Positions 1 through 8,928 are shown, numbered from the stretch's first letter. The stretch: 21,168 nt of DNA from Cellvibrio sp. (GCA_003524365.1 DQHS01000202.1:22119-43286), one strand, 5' to 3'. The notes: generated by a model from the letters alone, not told the origin. Made by a program: numbers and translations.

Positions 1-621
1 GGGATCCCAAAAAAATAAACTGATAAAACCCACCAACATCACCTTTAACCAGTTGATGTCGCCATGATTTAAATGGGCATATTCCCATTTGAGCTGGGTG
101 CGATAGTTATACACCAATGCCAAACAGGCGACGGCATAGGCAAAACGGAGATAACGGCCTGCAGCCTCAAAGTAAAGATAGGGCGCAGAGTAGGCAATAT
201 GCTGGCTTTCAATCAGTTGTGTTTGCCGCGCAGGATCTTGCAAATAAAAAACAAACAGCATCTGTAAAAAATAGAGTGCTGCAGGTAACAGATGGATAAC
301 ATGTATTTTCTTAAATGAAAAATCTTTATAAATAAGCGCCCGGACAAAAAAATACAGGATAGGGCCATCTAAAAAATAAGCATAACTACCTGCAAAAAAG
401 AGATTAGGGGATATATGTAACATCCAAATACGGAATTGTTTTCCCCAAAATGTGAGTTCATGCAGGGTGATTAATAGGTGGCACAACAGAAATGCGATAA
501 ACAAATAGGTGCTGATAGACTTTTCTTTGTTAGTCACAAATAGCAGGAGAGCGAACAACAGACATTCGAATGCGGTGACAATCATCAGTACATCGTGGAA
601 ATTAAACAGTATGGTATCCAT
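1..621 (-). CDS. Probable AraC-type regulator, N-terminal membrane part only (cut by window edge)
   Basis: An open frame of 207 codons reads from ATG at 621 to base 1 without a stop, so the C-terminus lies outside the window. An in-frame TAA sits three codons before this ATG, which makes it the first possible start; the ribosome-binding site is weak. The product begins MDTILFNFHDVLMIV and is a chain of hydrophobic segments with short polar loops, including LDGPILYFFVRALIYKD and a later run rich in aromatic residues. From family knowledge, this layout (six or seven membrane helices with a GP-L-Y-FVR loop) is common in regulators that end in an AraC-type helix-turn-helix. The DNA-binding part is not visible, so the assignment is inference. 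A membrane sensor of another kind, such as a histidine kinase, is possible. It is divergent from the GH5 gene at 1084 and could regulate it. Confidence 0.6.
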   Translation of the reverse strand, partial: MDTILFNFHDVLMIVTAFECLLFALLLFVTNKEKSISTYLFIAFLLCHLLITLHELTFWGKQFRIWMLHISPNLFFAGSYAYFLDGPILYFFVRALIYKDFSFKKIHVIHLLPAALYFLQMLFVFYLQDPARQTQLIESQHIAYSAPYLYFEAAGRYLRFAYAVACLALVYNYRTQLKWEYAHLNHGDINWLKVMLVGFISLFFWDP

Positions 622-1083
622 GAAATGATCTTATTCGTTATTATGGTATTGTCAGATTAATCAGTGGGTATGCGCCTCGCGAGGGCAGCACGAATGCTAC
701 CGCAATTTTTAGCATCGATATACTGATAGTAGTTTATTTATCGATGACCGAAGGTTCTATTAAATTCGAACCCGCTCGATTCGTACCTTTTTCCATCCCT
801 TGATATTTAATCAACGCCAGATAAGACGCGCACCGGGTTCTAAAAAATCCAAACACGTTCTTAATAAAAAAATATAAGGCAAGTTCAGCACTCGAACGAC
901 AACATATTGTGTTCGCCCTAATCTGGGTCTTAGCAAGCACATCAAATAAAGACAGGCTTGCTGGACGTTATTCATACTGCCCAATAATCATAACGGGATG
1001 AATAACAGCATCACCACCACGGCAGCAATAATCTATCGCACACGGTGATGATTTTCTCACAACTCTACTTCGTCGAGGTTTCT
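622..1083. other. Divergent intergenic region, no gene seen
   Basis: This AT-rich spacer of about 460 bases lies between the minus-strand membrane regulator and the plus-strand GH5 gene. It should hold the promoters of both. A 68-codon minus-strand frame at 734-940 has no recognisable ribosome-binding site and an uncharacteristic composition, so I do not call it a gene. A near-palindrome at 893-915 is listed separately. A 10-base palindrome, CCTCGCGAGG, lies at 675-684. No convincing sigma-70 promoter could be fixed by eye. Confidence 0.6.
893..915. promoter_or_regulatory. Near-perfect inverted repeat, possible operator
   Basis: The left arm CGAACGACAA and right arm TTGTGTTCG pair completely except for one extra G in the left arm; the spacer is CATA. 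It lies about 170 bases before the GH5 start and about 270 bases before the regulator start. The symmetry is visible; its use as a protein-binding site is inference. Confidence 0.3.
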
Positions 1084-3150
1084 ATGTCAGGCCATGCCTA
1101 TCTTAAGCTATTAAAAACAGCAGCCTGTTGTATCGCATTTGTTTTCACCATTTCTCAATCTGCATTAGCACAATTTGTTCATACCCAAGGTACCAAGCTG
1201 GTTGATGGTAATGGTAATGAATTGAAATTACAGGGTATTAACTTGGGCAACTGGTTGCTCTGGGAAGGTTATTTAATGATGGGGGATTTTGAGTATCGCA
1301 CCCATACCCAATTTTTAAATAGTTTGAGTGCAGCCTTTGGTAACAATATGACCCAAGCCAAGGAGTTTGAGCACCAATGGCGACTGAATTATGTGAACGA
1401 GCAGGCCATTATCGATTTGAAAGGATTAGGGTTTAACTCAGTGCGCGTTCCATTTCATTACAATATGTTTTGGAAAAACGGGCAACTGAGCAACGAAGGT
1501 TTTCAGTATTTTGATCGCCTGATTGCATTTTGTAAGCCGCGCGGCATTTACATCTTGCTGGATATGCACGCCGCCCCCGGATACCAAAACCCGGGAGACC
1601 ATGCCGACAATATGGATTCCAATGCCAGCCAACCACGTGACTCCGTCAAATTTTGGGACGGCAACAATATCGCTATCGCCAGCCAGGTGTGGCGCCACAT
1701 TGCTGCACGCTACGCAAACGAACCTGCTATTTGGGGTTATGACCTGATCAATGAACCGGTGCCACAAGCGGGTCGCGAATATGAATTATTAGGTTCACTC
1801 ATCCAGATGCGCAACGCCATCCGCGAAGTGGACAATAACCATGTGATCGTTGCGGAAGGTTCCTGGTGGGGTTCTGATTTAAACGTACTTGATTGGACCA
1901 ATGCACAAACCCGCTCAGAAACAGGCGTAACATCAAAATGGGATTCCAATCTGGTTTACCAAACACACCATTACATCGGCAGTGACCCCGCCGCGATCAA
2001 TGATTTAAATCCGCGTGTTGCGTTAACTAACCGGTTAAAGATTCCGCTCATTTTGGGTGAATACGGTGAAAACACCAACGCCATTTTGCGCGCAATGACC
2101 GATTGGTCGATAGCCAACAATGTGGGTTACTTTCCCTGGTCATTCAAGAAAATGTCCCACGATAGAACCCTGTGGACTATTCAACCCAATGCACTCTATA
2201 ACAGTGTGAAAAGTTTTATTAAAAACGGTGGTACGCCACCAGCCAATGCCTACAGCGGGATGATCAATTTTGCGCAGAACAACATTGGTAATGGTGCTGC
2301 CGGTTTGCAATGGGACCAAGGGTTTTATGATGCAGTTAAACCTCCTTTTATTGCCACAGGCTGTAACCAAGCACTTTACCAGTCTATTTCCAGCCGGATT
2401 GAAGCTGAGCGTTACTGCAATATGCAAGGCATCCAAACCGAAAACACTAACGATACCGGAGCAGGATTAAATGTCGGCTGGGTTGATGCTGGTGATTGGA
2501 TTGATTTCAACATCAATGTACCTGCTGCGGGTACGTACACTGTGAGCTATAGAATTGCCAGTGAGTCAAACACCGGACAGATCCAATTTTTAGGCACCGG
2601 CGGCACACTCGCAAGCACAACAATTCCCAACACTGGTGGTTGGCAGATCTGGGAAAACGTGACTGCTAATGTCAGCCTATCGGCTGGTCAACAAAAGATC
2701 CGTCTTTATGCAAGCGGTGCAGGGTTCAACATCAATTGGTTTCAACTGACGGCTTCTGCGCCCGCGTTTACTCGTCTGATTCAGGCAGAATCCTACAGTT
2801 CTATGAGCGGAGTACAGCTGGAAAACACACAAGACCCACAGGGTGGCAACCAAAATGTTGGCTGGATCGATGCGCGTGATTGGATGGCCTACACCAATAT
2901 CAACTTCCCCACTAGCGGCAACTACCGTGTGGAATATCGCGTTGCAAGTGTGAGTGGTGCACAACTGTCGCTGGATTTAAATCACGGCAGTATTCAACTA
3001 GGGACGCTGACTATTCCTGCAACAGGCGGCTGGCAGAATTGGGACACACGCTCGCACACAGTGAATGTCAATGCCGGCACTTACAGTGTTGGTGTATTTG
3101 CAATAACCGGTGGTTGGAATATTAACTGGCTGAGGATTACCAAACTATAA
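1084..3150 (+). CDS. Secreted GH5 glycoside hydrolase with two C-terminal CBM6 modules
   Basis: A 688-residue secreted enzyme expected to cut beta-glucan or a related beta-linked polysaccharide. ATG 1084 is preferred over GTG 1045 because GAGG stands five bases before it and the protein then opens with a clean signal peptide (about residues 1-29, cleaved after QSALA). The GH5 barrel covers about 30-385. Acid/base Glu224 is in DLINEP and nucleophile Glu326 is in LILGEYGE. The start of the barrel, GINLGNWLLWEG, resembles exo-beta-1,3-glucanase-type GH5 members, but I cannot set the subfamily. Two CBM6 modules follow, at about 439-555 and 566-688, opening IEAERYCNMQG and IQAESYSSMSG and each containing a VGW(V/I)DA(G/R)DW motif. 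CBM6 binds xylan, beta-glucans or cellulose ends. The gene stands alone, with its own terminator downstream. Confidence 0.92.
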   Translation: MSGHAYLKLLKTAACCIAFVFTISQSALAQFVHTQGTKLVDGNGNELKLQGINLGNWLLWEGYLMMGDFEYRTHTQFLNSLSAAFGNNMTQAKEFEHQWRLNYVNEQAIIDLKGLGFNSVRVPFHYNMFWKNGQLSNEGFQYFDRLIAFCKPRGIYILLDMHAAPGYQNPGDHADNMDSNASQPRDSVKFWDGNNIAIASQVWRHIAARYANEPAIWGYDLINEPVPQAGREYELLGSLIQMRNAIREVDNNHVIVAEGSWWGSDLNVLDWTNAQTRSETGVTSKWDSNLVYQTHHYIGSDPAAINDLNPRVALTNRLKIPLILGEYGENTNAILRAMTDWSIANNVGYFPWSFKKMSHDRTLWTIQPNALYNSVKSFIKNGGTPPANAYSGMINFAQNNIGNGAAGLQWDQGFYDAVKPPFIATGCNQALYQSISSRIEAERYCNMQGIQTENTNDTGAGLNVGWVDAGDWIDFNINVPAAGTYTVSYRIASESNTGQIQFLGTGGTLASTTIPNTGGWQIWENVTANVSLSAGQQKIRLYASGAGFNINWFQLTASAPAFTRLIQAESYSSMSGVQLENTQDPQGGNQNVGWIDARDWMAYTNINFPTSGNYRVEYRVASVSGAQLSLDLNHGSIQLGTLTIPATGGWQNWDTRSHTVNVNAGTYSVGVFAITGGWNINWLRITKL

Positions 3151-3190
3151 ACCTGTTTCCACTGTACCTGTAAATTCGCCCCCCTTTGAT

Positions 3191-3220
3191 GCGGGTTTCT
3201 TCCCGGAAACCCGCTTTTTT
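3191..3220 (+). terminator. Rho-independent terminator after the GH5-CBM6 gene
   Basis: Perfect nine-base arms GCGGGTTTC (3191-3199) and GAAACCCGC (3206-3214) enclose a six-base loop. Six T follow. It lies about 40 bases past the stop codon. Confidence 0.85.
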
Positions 3221-3394
3221 ATAGTTGTCTCTTTACATCCTGCTAATTTCCAACCGCTGCATATCACCATCTGCCCTGCTGCTTTATTCCTTGTCATTAT
3301 TTTGCGTCTAAAAATTGCCTGATTATGTCCGAGCGTTGGTCAACTTGGTTTACACTTCAGCTACCCACGCTAATCCATTTACAGGAGATAACTG

Positions 3395-5527
3395 ATGCAC
3401 AGTGCAATGAGAAGTGCGATAGAGGGCGCGATGAGAAAGGCAATGAAAAATGCAATCAGGAGTACAACAAGGGGGGTCTTATTAGCGAGCACCCTGTGCG
3501 TTTCACTACCAACCCTTGCCGCAGAGGGCATGTGGACTATGGACAACTTGCCCCTCGCGATATTGGAAAAAACCTACGGTTTTAAACCGACACCCGCGTG
3601 GTTAAATAAATCCATGCGCAGCTCCGTCAGGCTGGCGGGTGGTTGCTCTGGTTCGTTTGTATCAGCGCAGGGTTTGGTGCTCACCAATCATCACTGCGTG
3701 ATCGGCTGCGTAGAAGATTTATCCAGCGAAAAGCAGGATCTGATCAATAAGGGCTTTCTTGCCAAGTCCAACAGCGAAGAAAAACAGTGCCCAGGCATGG
3801 AAGTGAATCGTTTGGAAAAAACGGAAGATGTTACTGCACGTATGCAAAAAGCACTTGCAGGTTTATCGGGCAAAGCCTTTAGCGAGGCCAAAAAGGCCGA
3901 GCAATCGCTGATTGAAAAAGCCTGTGTGGGCGATGCAGGCGATGAGCGCCGCTGCGATATTGTCGAGCTCTATGGCGGTGGTGAATATCATGTGTATCAA
4001 TATGCGCGCTATCAGGATGTGCGCCTGGTATTTTCACCGGAATACGCATCAGGATTTTTTGGTGGCGATCCCGATAATTTTAATTTTCCACGCTACAACC
4101 TCGATATGAGTTTATTGCGTGTTTATGATCGCGCGGGTAAACCCCTCGCCAATGCAGATTGGTTTCCCATCAACCCCAAGGGGGCAAAAGCAGGCGAGCT
4201 GGTCATGACACTCGGCCACCCTGGTTCTACACAACGCCAATTGACTATGGTGGAACTGGAAACCCAGCGCGATTTGGTATTGCCCTTTAGATTAATGCTC
4301 ACCTCCGAATATCGTGGAGTATTGTTGCAATATTCAACGCAGAGCGAAGAAAAAGCACGCATCGCCCAAACTGAATTGACCATGGTTGAAAACGGGATCA
4401 AAGCGCGCACCGGTATGTTTCAAGCGCTCTTATTGCCGAATGTAATGCAACAAAAACGCGAGCAGGAAAATGTATTTCGCAGCTGGGTTAAAAATGATCC
4501 TGAGCGGTCAAAGACCTATGGCGATCCATGGCAAACCCTGAGCGACACACAAATCGCCTGGCGCAATCTCTATGTCGATTATGTGATGGTGGAAGTTGGC
4601 TTCGGTGCTATGTCGCAACATGTAAACTGGGCACGCACTCTGGTGCGCGGAACTGCAGAAACAGCAAAACCCGATAGCGACCGTTTGCGCGAATTTTCCG
4701 ATGCAAGTTTGCCCGCAGTGCAGGCCGGATTGTTTGCCGAAGTACCTTTGTATCCGGATTTTGAACGCACAAAACTAGCTTGGTCACTGAGTAAACTGCG
4801 TGAAAAACTCGGCGTTGATAATCCGGTGGTCAAAGGTATTTTGGGTAAACAATCGCCCGAAGCATTGGCCAATGAGATTGTATCCAACAGTAAACTGGGC
4901 GATGCAGCAGTGCGTAAACAACTGTGGCAAGGCGGTATTGACGCGGTAAAACGCAGCGATGACCCTGCAATCAAACTCGCCTATTTAATTGATGAGCACG
5001 CACGTAAATTTCGCACCGAGTACGATCAGAATATCGAACCGGTACAAAAAGCGGCAGCCAATCAATTAGCGAAAGCGCGCTTTGCGCATCAAGGCACGCG
5101 GGTTTATCCCGATGCGACTTTTTCGCTGCGTTTATCGCACGGTGTGATTCGCGGCTGGGAAGAAAAAGGCAAAACGATTACGCCCTTCACCGATATCGGC
5201 GGTCTGTTTGAGCGCGCTACCGATTATGATCCTTTTAAACTGGCAGATAGCTGGGTTGCAGCGCAGAAAAAACTGAACCAAAAAGCACACTTTAATCAGG
5301 TGTCCACTAACGATATAGTCGGCGGCAATTCGGGCAGCCCGTTAATTAATGCGAAGGGAGAATTAGTCGGCCTCATATTTGATGGCAACATCAATTCACT
5401 GGGCGGCTCATACTTTTTTGATGAATCAGTGAATCGGGCAGTATCGGTTCACCCGGCAGCGATGACCGAAGCCTTAAAGCATGTGTATAAAGCAAAGCGT
5501 TTGGTCAAAGAACTGGAACTGCATTAA
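3395..5527 (+). CDS. S46-family dipeptidyl-peptidase (DPP7/DPP11-like), exported
   Basis: A 710-residue serine exopeptidase of family S46, which removes dipeptides from peptide N-termini in the periplasm. AGGAGA six bases before ATG 3395 supports this start. The protein opens with an unusual cationic stretch of repeated AM(R/K)-AI-like units (residues 1-27), then a hydrophobic export segment GVLLASTLCVSLPTLAA. The chymotrypsin-type catalytic residues are visible: His100 in TNHHC, Asp237 in FNFPRYNLDMS, and Ser648 in GGNSGSP. The sequence after the serine reads FDGN with Gly664, where aspartate/glutamate-specific DPP11 enzymes carry arginine. That points to DPP7-like preference for hydrophobic P1 residues, an inference from family knowledge. 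The length is normal for S46. It is a single gene, convergent with the amylase. Confidence 0.93.
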   Translation: MHSAMRSAIEGAMRKAMKNAIRSTTRGVLLASTLCVSLPTLAAEGMWTMDNLPLAILEKTYGFKPTPAWLNKSMRSSVRLAGGCSGSFVSAQGLVLTNHHCVIGCVEDLSSEKQDLINKGFLAKSNSEEKQCPGMEVNRLEKTEDVTARMQKALAGLSGKAFSEAKKAEQSLIEKACVGDAGDERRCDIVELYGGGEYHVYQYARYQDVRLVFSPEYASGFFGGDPDNFNFPRYNLDMSLLRVYDRAGKPLANADWFPINPKGAKAGELVMTLGHPGSTQRQLTMVELETQRDLVLPFRLMLTSEYRGVLLQYSTQSEEKARIAQTELTMVENGIKARTGMFQALLLPNVMQQKREQENVFRSWVKNDPERSKTYGDPWQTLSDTQIAWRNLYVDYVMVEVGFGAMSQHVNWARTLVRGTAETAKPDSDRLREFSDASLPAVQAGLFAEVPLYPDFERTKLAWSLSKLREKLGVDNPVVKGILGKQSPEALANEIVSNSKLGDAAVRKQLWQGGIDAVKRSDDPAIKLAYLIDEHARKFRTEYDQNIEPVQKAAANQLAKARFAHQGTRVYPDATFSLRLSHGVIRGWEEKGKTITPFTDIGGLFERATDYDPFKLADSWVAAQKKLNQKAHFNQVSTNDIVGGNSGSPLINAKGELVGLIFDGNINSLGGSYFFDESVNRAVSVHPAAMTEALKHVYKAKRLVKELELH

Positions 5528-5540
5528 AGATGGATTGCAT

Positions 5541-5576
5541 AAAAACTCCGCAAAAATATTTTTGCGGAGTTTTTTT
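5541..5576. terminator. Symmetric bidirectional terminator
   Basis: Perfect 16-base arms at 5541-5556 and 5559-5574 (core ACTCCGC / GCGGAGT) enclose a two-base loop. Each strand begins the arm with an A run and ends it with a T run, so the hairpin can stop transcription from the S46 gene and from the convergent GH13 gene, whose stop codon is at 5578-5580. Confidence 0.9.
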
Positions 5577-5577
5577 A

Positions 5578-7362
5578 TTAAAAAATTGCAATGCCCGCCG
5601 GCTCCAGTGCCAAACGTTTACCGATAGTAACGAGAGTATTAAATACTTTATTCACCCGCTCCCCCTGTAAATGATTTGGCACAGTAAATTCTGCCGCAGT
5701 GGTTGGGTTCAAATTGATCGCAACCCACACACTGCCCTGCGCAGCTTTATTTTCAACCAGCCAGACATCCTGATTATCCACCGGATAATAGCGAACCTCT
5801 TGCGGTAATTGCAGCGCGGAGTGTTCATTGCGTACCTTGATCAAGCGTTTGTAGTGATTGAGCAAGGATTGCGCATCCTGCTCCTGAGCGGCAACAGATT
5901 TACCGGTGCCCTGTAATGTTTTCCAATAGTTGGCAAACCAGCCTTGGTGATTCTGCATCCAGGGAAACCATTTAGCTTGATCAAGCCAGAATTCGCCAGT
6001 GTTATTAAATCCTGTCGTTGTTTTGTCATCCCACTGCATGATCGCGCGACGATATTGATCATCACCGGTTTTATATTGCGACAAACCAATTTCTTCGCCG
6101 TAATAGATATACAAAGTCCCCGGCGATGTCATTAATAAACTCGCAGCAATTTTTGCTTTGGCTAGATTATTTTCCAACGCGTACATAATACGGGTTTGGT
6201 CGTGATTAGTGAGAAAAGGCGAAAAATAACTGATTGGCGCTGCAGCTTTGCGTGCTGTCAAATTCGCCCATAAACCCTCACGGTTTTGCTTGAGATTATT
6301 TGTGCTCATAGTGCCGAAGTCTGCGGTTTGTTTTACCACAGGATTTAACAAATCAATCACCACAGTGCCAAAATCAAAATCGAAGGATGAATCTAGCCCT
6401 TTGCCATTATTGCGATATTTACCAATCGTTTTTAAATCCGCCCATGCCTCCGCCACGAGCATGGCATCAGGTTTTACCGACTTCACGTGTTGCGAAAAAA
6501 TCGTCCAGTAATCGATAGTACCCTGAGTATCAGCTTGCAATGGATAACCACCCTCTTCCACAGCGTAACGCACCGCATCCAACCGAAATCCATCGACACC
6601 CTTGCCCAACCAAAAGGTGGCAAGTTTATTGAGTTCATCGATAACGACTTGTTTTGCGAGGTTTAAATCCGGTTGGCTGCTACCAAATGCACCGTAGTAA
6701 TAGGCTTTGCGTGTGTCATTCCAATGCCAGACAGCTGCAGGGTTGGATTCTGCTGACCAAGGCTGCCCCCATCCGCTCGCGGGGCGCTCATCGCGCCAGA
6801 TAAAATAATCATCATAGCCCGCTTCTTTATTGGCAGATTTGATAAACCATTGATGTTTGTCAGAGATGTGGTTGAGCACTAAATCCAAAATCACTTTGAT
6901 ATTGCGTTTATGGGCTTGCGCAATAAAATTTTCAAAGTCAGCCATAGTGCCGTAATCGGCTTCTACGTTATAAAAATCCTGAAAATCGTAACCGTGATAA
7001 GAAGGCGCCTCGAATACCGGGGTAAGCCAAATGCCATTCACCCCCAGCTCTTTCAGGTAATCGAGTTTGTTGGTCATCCCCTTGAAATCACCGCTGCCGT
7101 CGCCATCGGCATCGTGAAACGAACGAGGCCAGATTTCATAAAAAATAGCACTGTGCCACCACTCACTCGCCGGTTCATTAACTGGGAGGGATAAATAATT
7201 ATCCGCTGCCGGAGCACTAGCGATTGAACTGGAAACAGCTTGGGATACTGAGTTGGCGGTAGGAGCTGGAGCAGAGGATGTACCGGAATCGGCACACCCC
7301 AACAATAACGTAGACAGAATCAGCGAGGTAAAAAAAGCAGGCGGGCGCAGGATGAAGTTCAT
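5578..7362 (-). CDS. GH13 alpha-amylase/alpha-glucosidase-type lipoprotein
   Basis: A 594-residue alpha-glucan-active enzyme anchored as a lipoprotein. ATG 7362 is chosen over the upstream ATG at 7416 because GGAG lies six bases before it and a lipoprotein signal follows directly (lipobox LLGC, Cys23). Residue +2 is Ala, which favours the outer membrane. A Ser/Ala/Pro-rich stretch leads into the barrel at about 65. GH13 motifs: DLVLNH (160-165); GFRLDAVRY with nucleophile Asp262; LVAEAW with acid/base Glu305; NHDQ with Asp388. The loop DADGDGSGDF resembles the calcium site of the oligo-1,6-glucosidase branch, and region V reads QPDLN (230-234), also typical of that branch. Region II is closer to alpha-amylases. 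Exact specificity (maltooligosaccharides, amylase or glucosidase) is open. It lies downstream of the CorC-type gene on the same strand, probably with its own promoter. Confidence 0.9.
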   Translation of the reverse strand: MNFILRPPAFFTSLILSTLLLGCADSGTSSAPAPTANSVSQAVSSSIASAPAADNYLSLPVNEPASEWWHSAIFYEIWPRSFHDADGDGSGDFKGMTNKLDYLKELGVNGIWLTPVFEAPSYHGYDFQDFYNVEADYGTMADFENFIAQAHKRNIKVILDLVLNHISDKHQWFIKSANKEAGYDDYFIWRDERPASGWGQPWSAESNPAAVWHWNDTRKAYYYGAFGSSQPDLNLAKQVVIDELNKLATFWLGKGVDGFRLDAVRYAVEEGGYPLQADTQGTIDYWTIFSQHVKSVKPDAMLVAEAWADLKTIGKYRNNGKGLDSSFDFDFGTVVIDLLNPVVKQTADFGTMSTNNLKQNREGLWANLTARKAAAPISYFSPFLTNHDQTRIMYALENNLAKAKIAASLLMTSPGTLYIYYGEEIGLSQYKTGDDQYRRAIMQWDDKTTTGFNNTGEFWLDQAKWFPWMQNHQGWFANYWKTLQGTGKSVAAQEQDAQSLLNHYKRLIKVRNEHSALQLPQEVRYYPVDNQDVWLVENKAAQGSVWVAINLNPTTAAEFTVPNHLQGERVNKVFNTLVTIGKRLALEPAGIAIF

Positions 7363-7391
7363 GCGAGGCTCCAATGGCATTAGCGTTATAA

Positions 7392-7417
7392 AATGGGCTT
7401 TAGTAGTAAAGCCCATT
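7392..7417 (-). terminator. Hairpin between the CorC-type gene and the amylase gene
   Basis: Perfect 11-base arms AATGGGCTTTA and TAAAGCCCATT enclose a four-base loop. On the minus strand the stem runs into a short TTTTA. It starts 77 bases after the CorC-type stop codon and ends 29 bases before the amylase start. It may be a weak terminator of the first gene or a 5' leader hairpin of the second; the short T tract leaves this open. Confidence 0.5.
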
Positions 7418-7493
7418 GGTTACGCTTGTGCCAAGTGGAACTGCAATCAGAGGAGGATGAATACGTATGCGGTTGAACGACCAGTTCGTTTGA

Positions 7494-8771
7494 CTAGTCG
7501 CTCTGTTTGTAAGCAAGCACTTTATCGATGCGGCGGCCATCCATGTCGACAATTTCCAGCAACCATTCCTGTACCACCACTTTATCGCCAGTAGCAGGCA
7601 TGCGCCCCATCATCAACATGATTAGTCCGTTGAGCGTTTGATAATCACCCTCTTCTGGTAGATCACTAATTTCCAAACAGTCTTTAAAATCCACAATGGG
7701 CAACATCCCATCCAACAGCAGCGAGCCATCATCGCGGCGGATGACATAAGCATCCTCACCTTCGCCCATAATAAATTCACCGGTGAGAGCCTCAAGTAAA
7801 TCTTGCAACGTCACTATGCCTTTGAGATCGCCGTATTCATCTACCACAAATACCATTTGGCTGTGCGATGAACGGAAAAATTCAAGCAGCTCCATACCCG
7901 TCAGGGATTCAGGCACCACATGGCAGGCTTGTGCCATGGTCTCCAAATCAACTGTACTGCCGCGAATCGCTTCGGCCAGTAATTCTTTTGCATTGATAAC
8001 TCCGATCAGGTTATCAATTTGTTTAGTGCACACCGGAAAACGCGAATGCGGGGATTTCATTACGCGCTGGTAATTTTCTTCCAGTGATAAAGCAGTATCC
8101 AAATAAACAATATCCGAGCGCGGCACCATCAATGAAACAATACTGCGCGCTTCCAGACGCAGCACATTTTTTACCATCGCGTGCTCTTGCTGCTCCAAAA
8201 TACCGGAGCTGGAGCCTTCATCGAGAATCGCGTGAATATCTTCTTGGGTAACTTGCGAATTTTGGGTTTGATGAAAACCAAATACGCGCATTAGCGCGCG
8301 GGTCGAACCTGATAAAAAATAAACGAACGGTTTAGTCAATATCGCCAGAATTTGCATGGGCTTGGCAACATAGCAGGCAATACGCTCGGCGCTGAGTTGA
8401 CCTATGCGCTTGGGAACCAGCTCACCGATAACTATCGACAAATAGGTCACAACAACAACGACTAAAATGGTGGCAAAGTTATCGCTAAAATTCACCGGCA
8501 CACCAAAAGTTTGTAGCCAGAGAGCGAAGGGTTCAGCAAGAATCGATTCACCAAAAATACCGTTCATAATGCCAATTGAGGTAATGCCGATTTGCACGGT
8601 AGATAAAAACTGCGTGGGATCTTCTGCTAGTTTTAACGCGACCTCCGCAGAGCTATTCCCCTTTGTTGCAAGGGTCATCAGACGGGATTTTTTTGCGGTG
8701 ACGATGGCGATTTCCGACATCGCAAAGACACCGTTCAATATAATCAGGCCGAGCAATACAAAGATTTCCAT
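7494..8771 (-). CDS. CNNM/DUF21-CBS-CorC family membrane protein (HlyC/CorC type)
   Basis: A 425-residue inner-membrane protein of the family often annotated as hemolysin-like or CorC-like, linked to magnesium or cobalt efflux and divalent-cation homeostasis. The N-terminal CNNM/DUF21 region (about 1-185) has several hydrophobic helices, beginning MEIFVLLGLIILNGVFAMSE. A linker with DILDEG-like sequence (AILDEGSSSGILEQQE) leads to a CBS pair at about 213-330, starting LMVPRSDIVYLD and containing FVVDEYGDLKGIVT. A C-terminal CorC_HlyC domain covers about 345-423 (LLLDGMLPIVDF). Length and order are normal for the family. The start ATG 8771 has AGGA a few bases upstream. It is divergent from tonB. 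The transported ion cannot be read from sequence. Confidence 0.9.
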   Translation of the reverse strand: MEIFVLLGLIILNGVFAMSEIAIVTAKKSRLMTLATKGNSSAEVALKLAEDPTQFLSTVQIGITSIGIMNGIFGESILAEPFALWLQTFGVPVNFSDNFATILVVVVVTYLSIVIGELVPKRIGQLSAERIACYVAKPMQILAILTKPFVYFLSGSTRALMRVFGFHQTQNSQVTQEDIHAILDEGSSSGILEQQEHAMVKNVLRLEARSIVSLMVPRSDIVYLDTALSLEENYQRVMKSPHSRFPVCTKQIDNLIGVINAKELLAEAIRGSTVDLETMAQACHVVPESLTGMELLEFFRSSHSQMVFVVDEYGDLKGIVTLQDLLEALTGEFIMGEGEDAYVIRRDDGSLLLDGMLPIVDFKDCLEISDLPEEGDYQTLNGLIMLMMGRMPATGDKVVVQEWLLEIVDMDGRRIDKVLAYKQSD

Positions 8772-8898
8772 GGGGTCCTACTGCTAAAGCGCCGTAACGC
8801 GGGAGGCCGAGTATAACATCGGTACACGACGGCATGGCCAGCCCCGCCAGTATTGTTATATGTGATAAACCATTTATGGCGCTGTTTTAATGATTAGA

Positions 8899-8927
8899 TT
8901 GCCTTTATTAATGAGAAGAATTATCAT
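8899..8927 (+). promoter_or_regulatory. Probable sigma-70 promoter of tonB-exbB-exbD
   Basis: TTGCCT (8899-8904) and TATCAT (8922-8927) are separated by 17 bases and lie about 50 bases before the tonB start. Both boxes are close to the consensus. The Fur-box-like sequence covers the spacer and the -10 box. Confidence 0.5.
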
Positions 8928-8928
8928 T
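8910..8928 (+). promoter_or_regulatory. Fur-box-like operator before tonB
   Basis: The 19-base sequence AATGAGAAGAATTATCATT is a 9-1-9 inverted repeat with seven of nine pairs matching, and it resembles the AATGATAAT...ATCATT pattern of Fur sites. It overlaps the predicted -10 box, the usual position for iron-dependent repression. The similarity is seen; Fur binding is inferred. Confidence 0.6.

Noticed and set aside
734..940. 68-codon minus-strand frame in the regulator/GH5 spacer
   Set aside because: No ribosome-binding site, no recognisable motif, and a composition unlike the neighbours.
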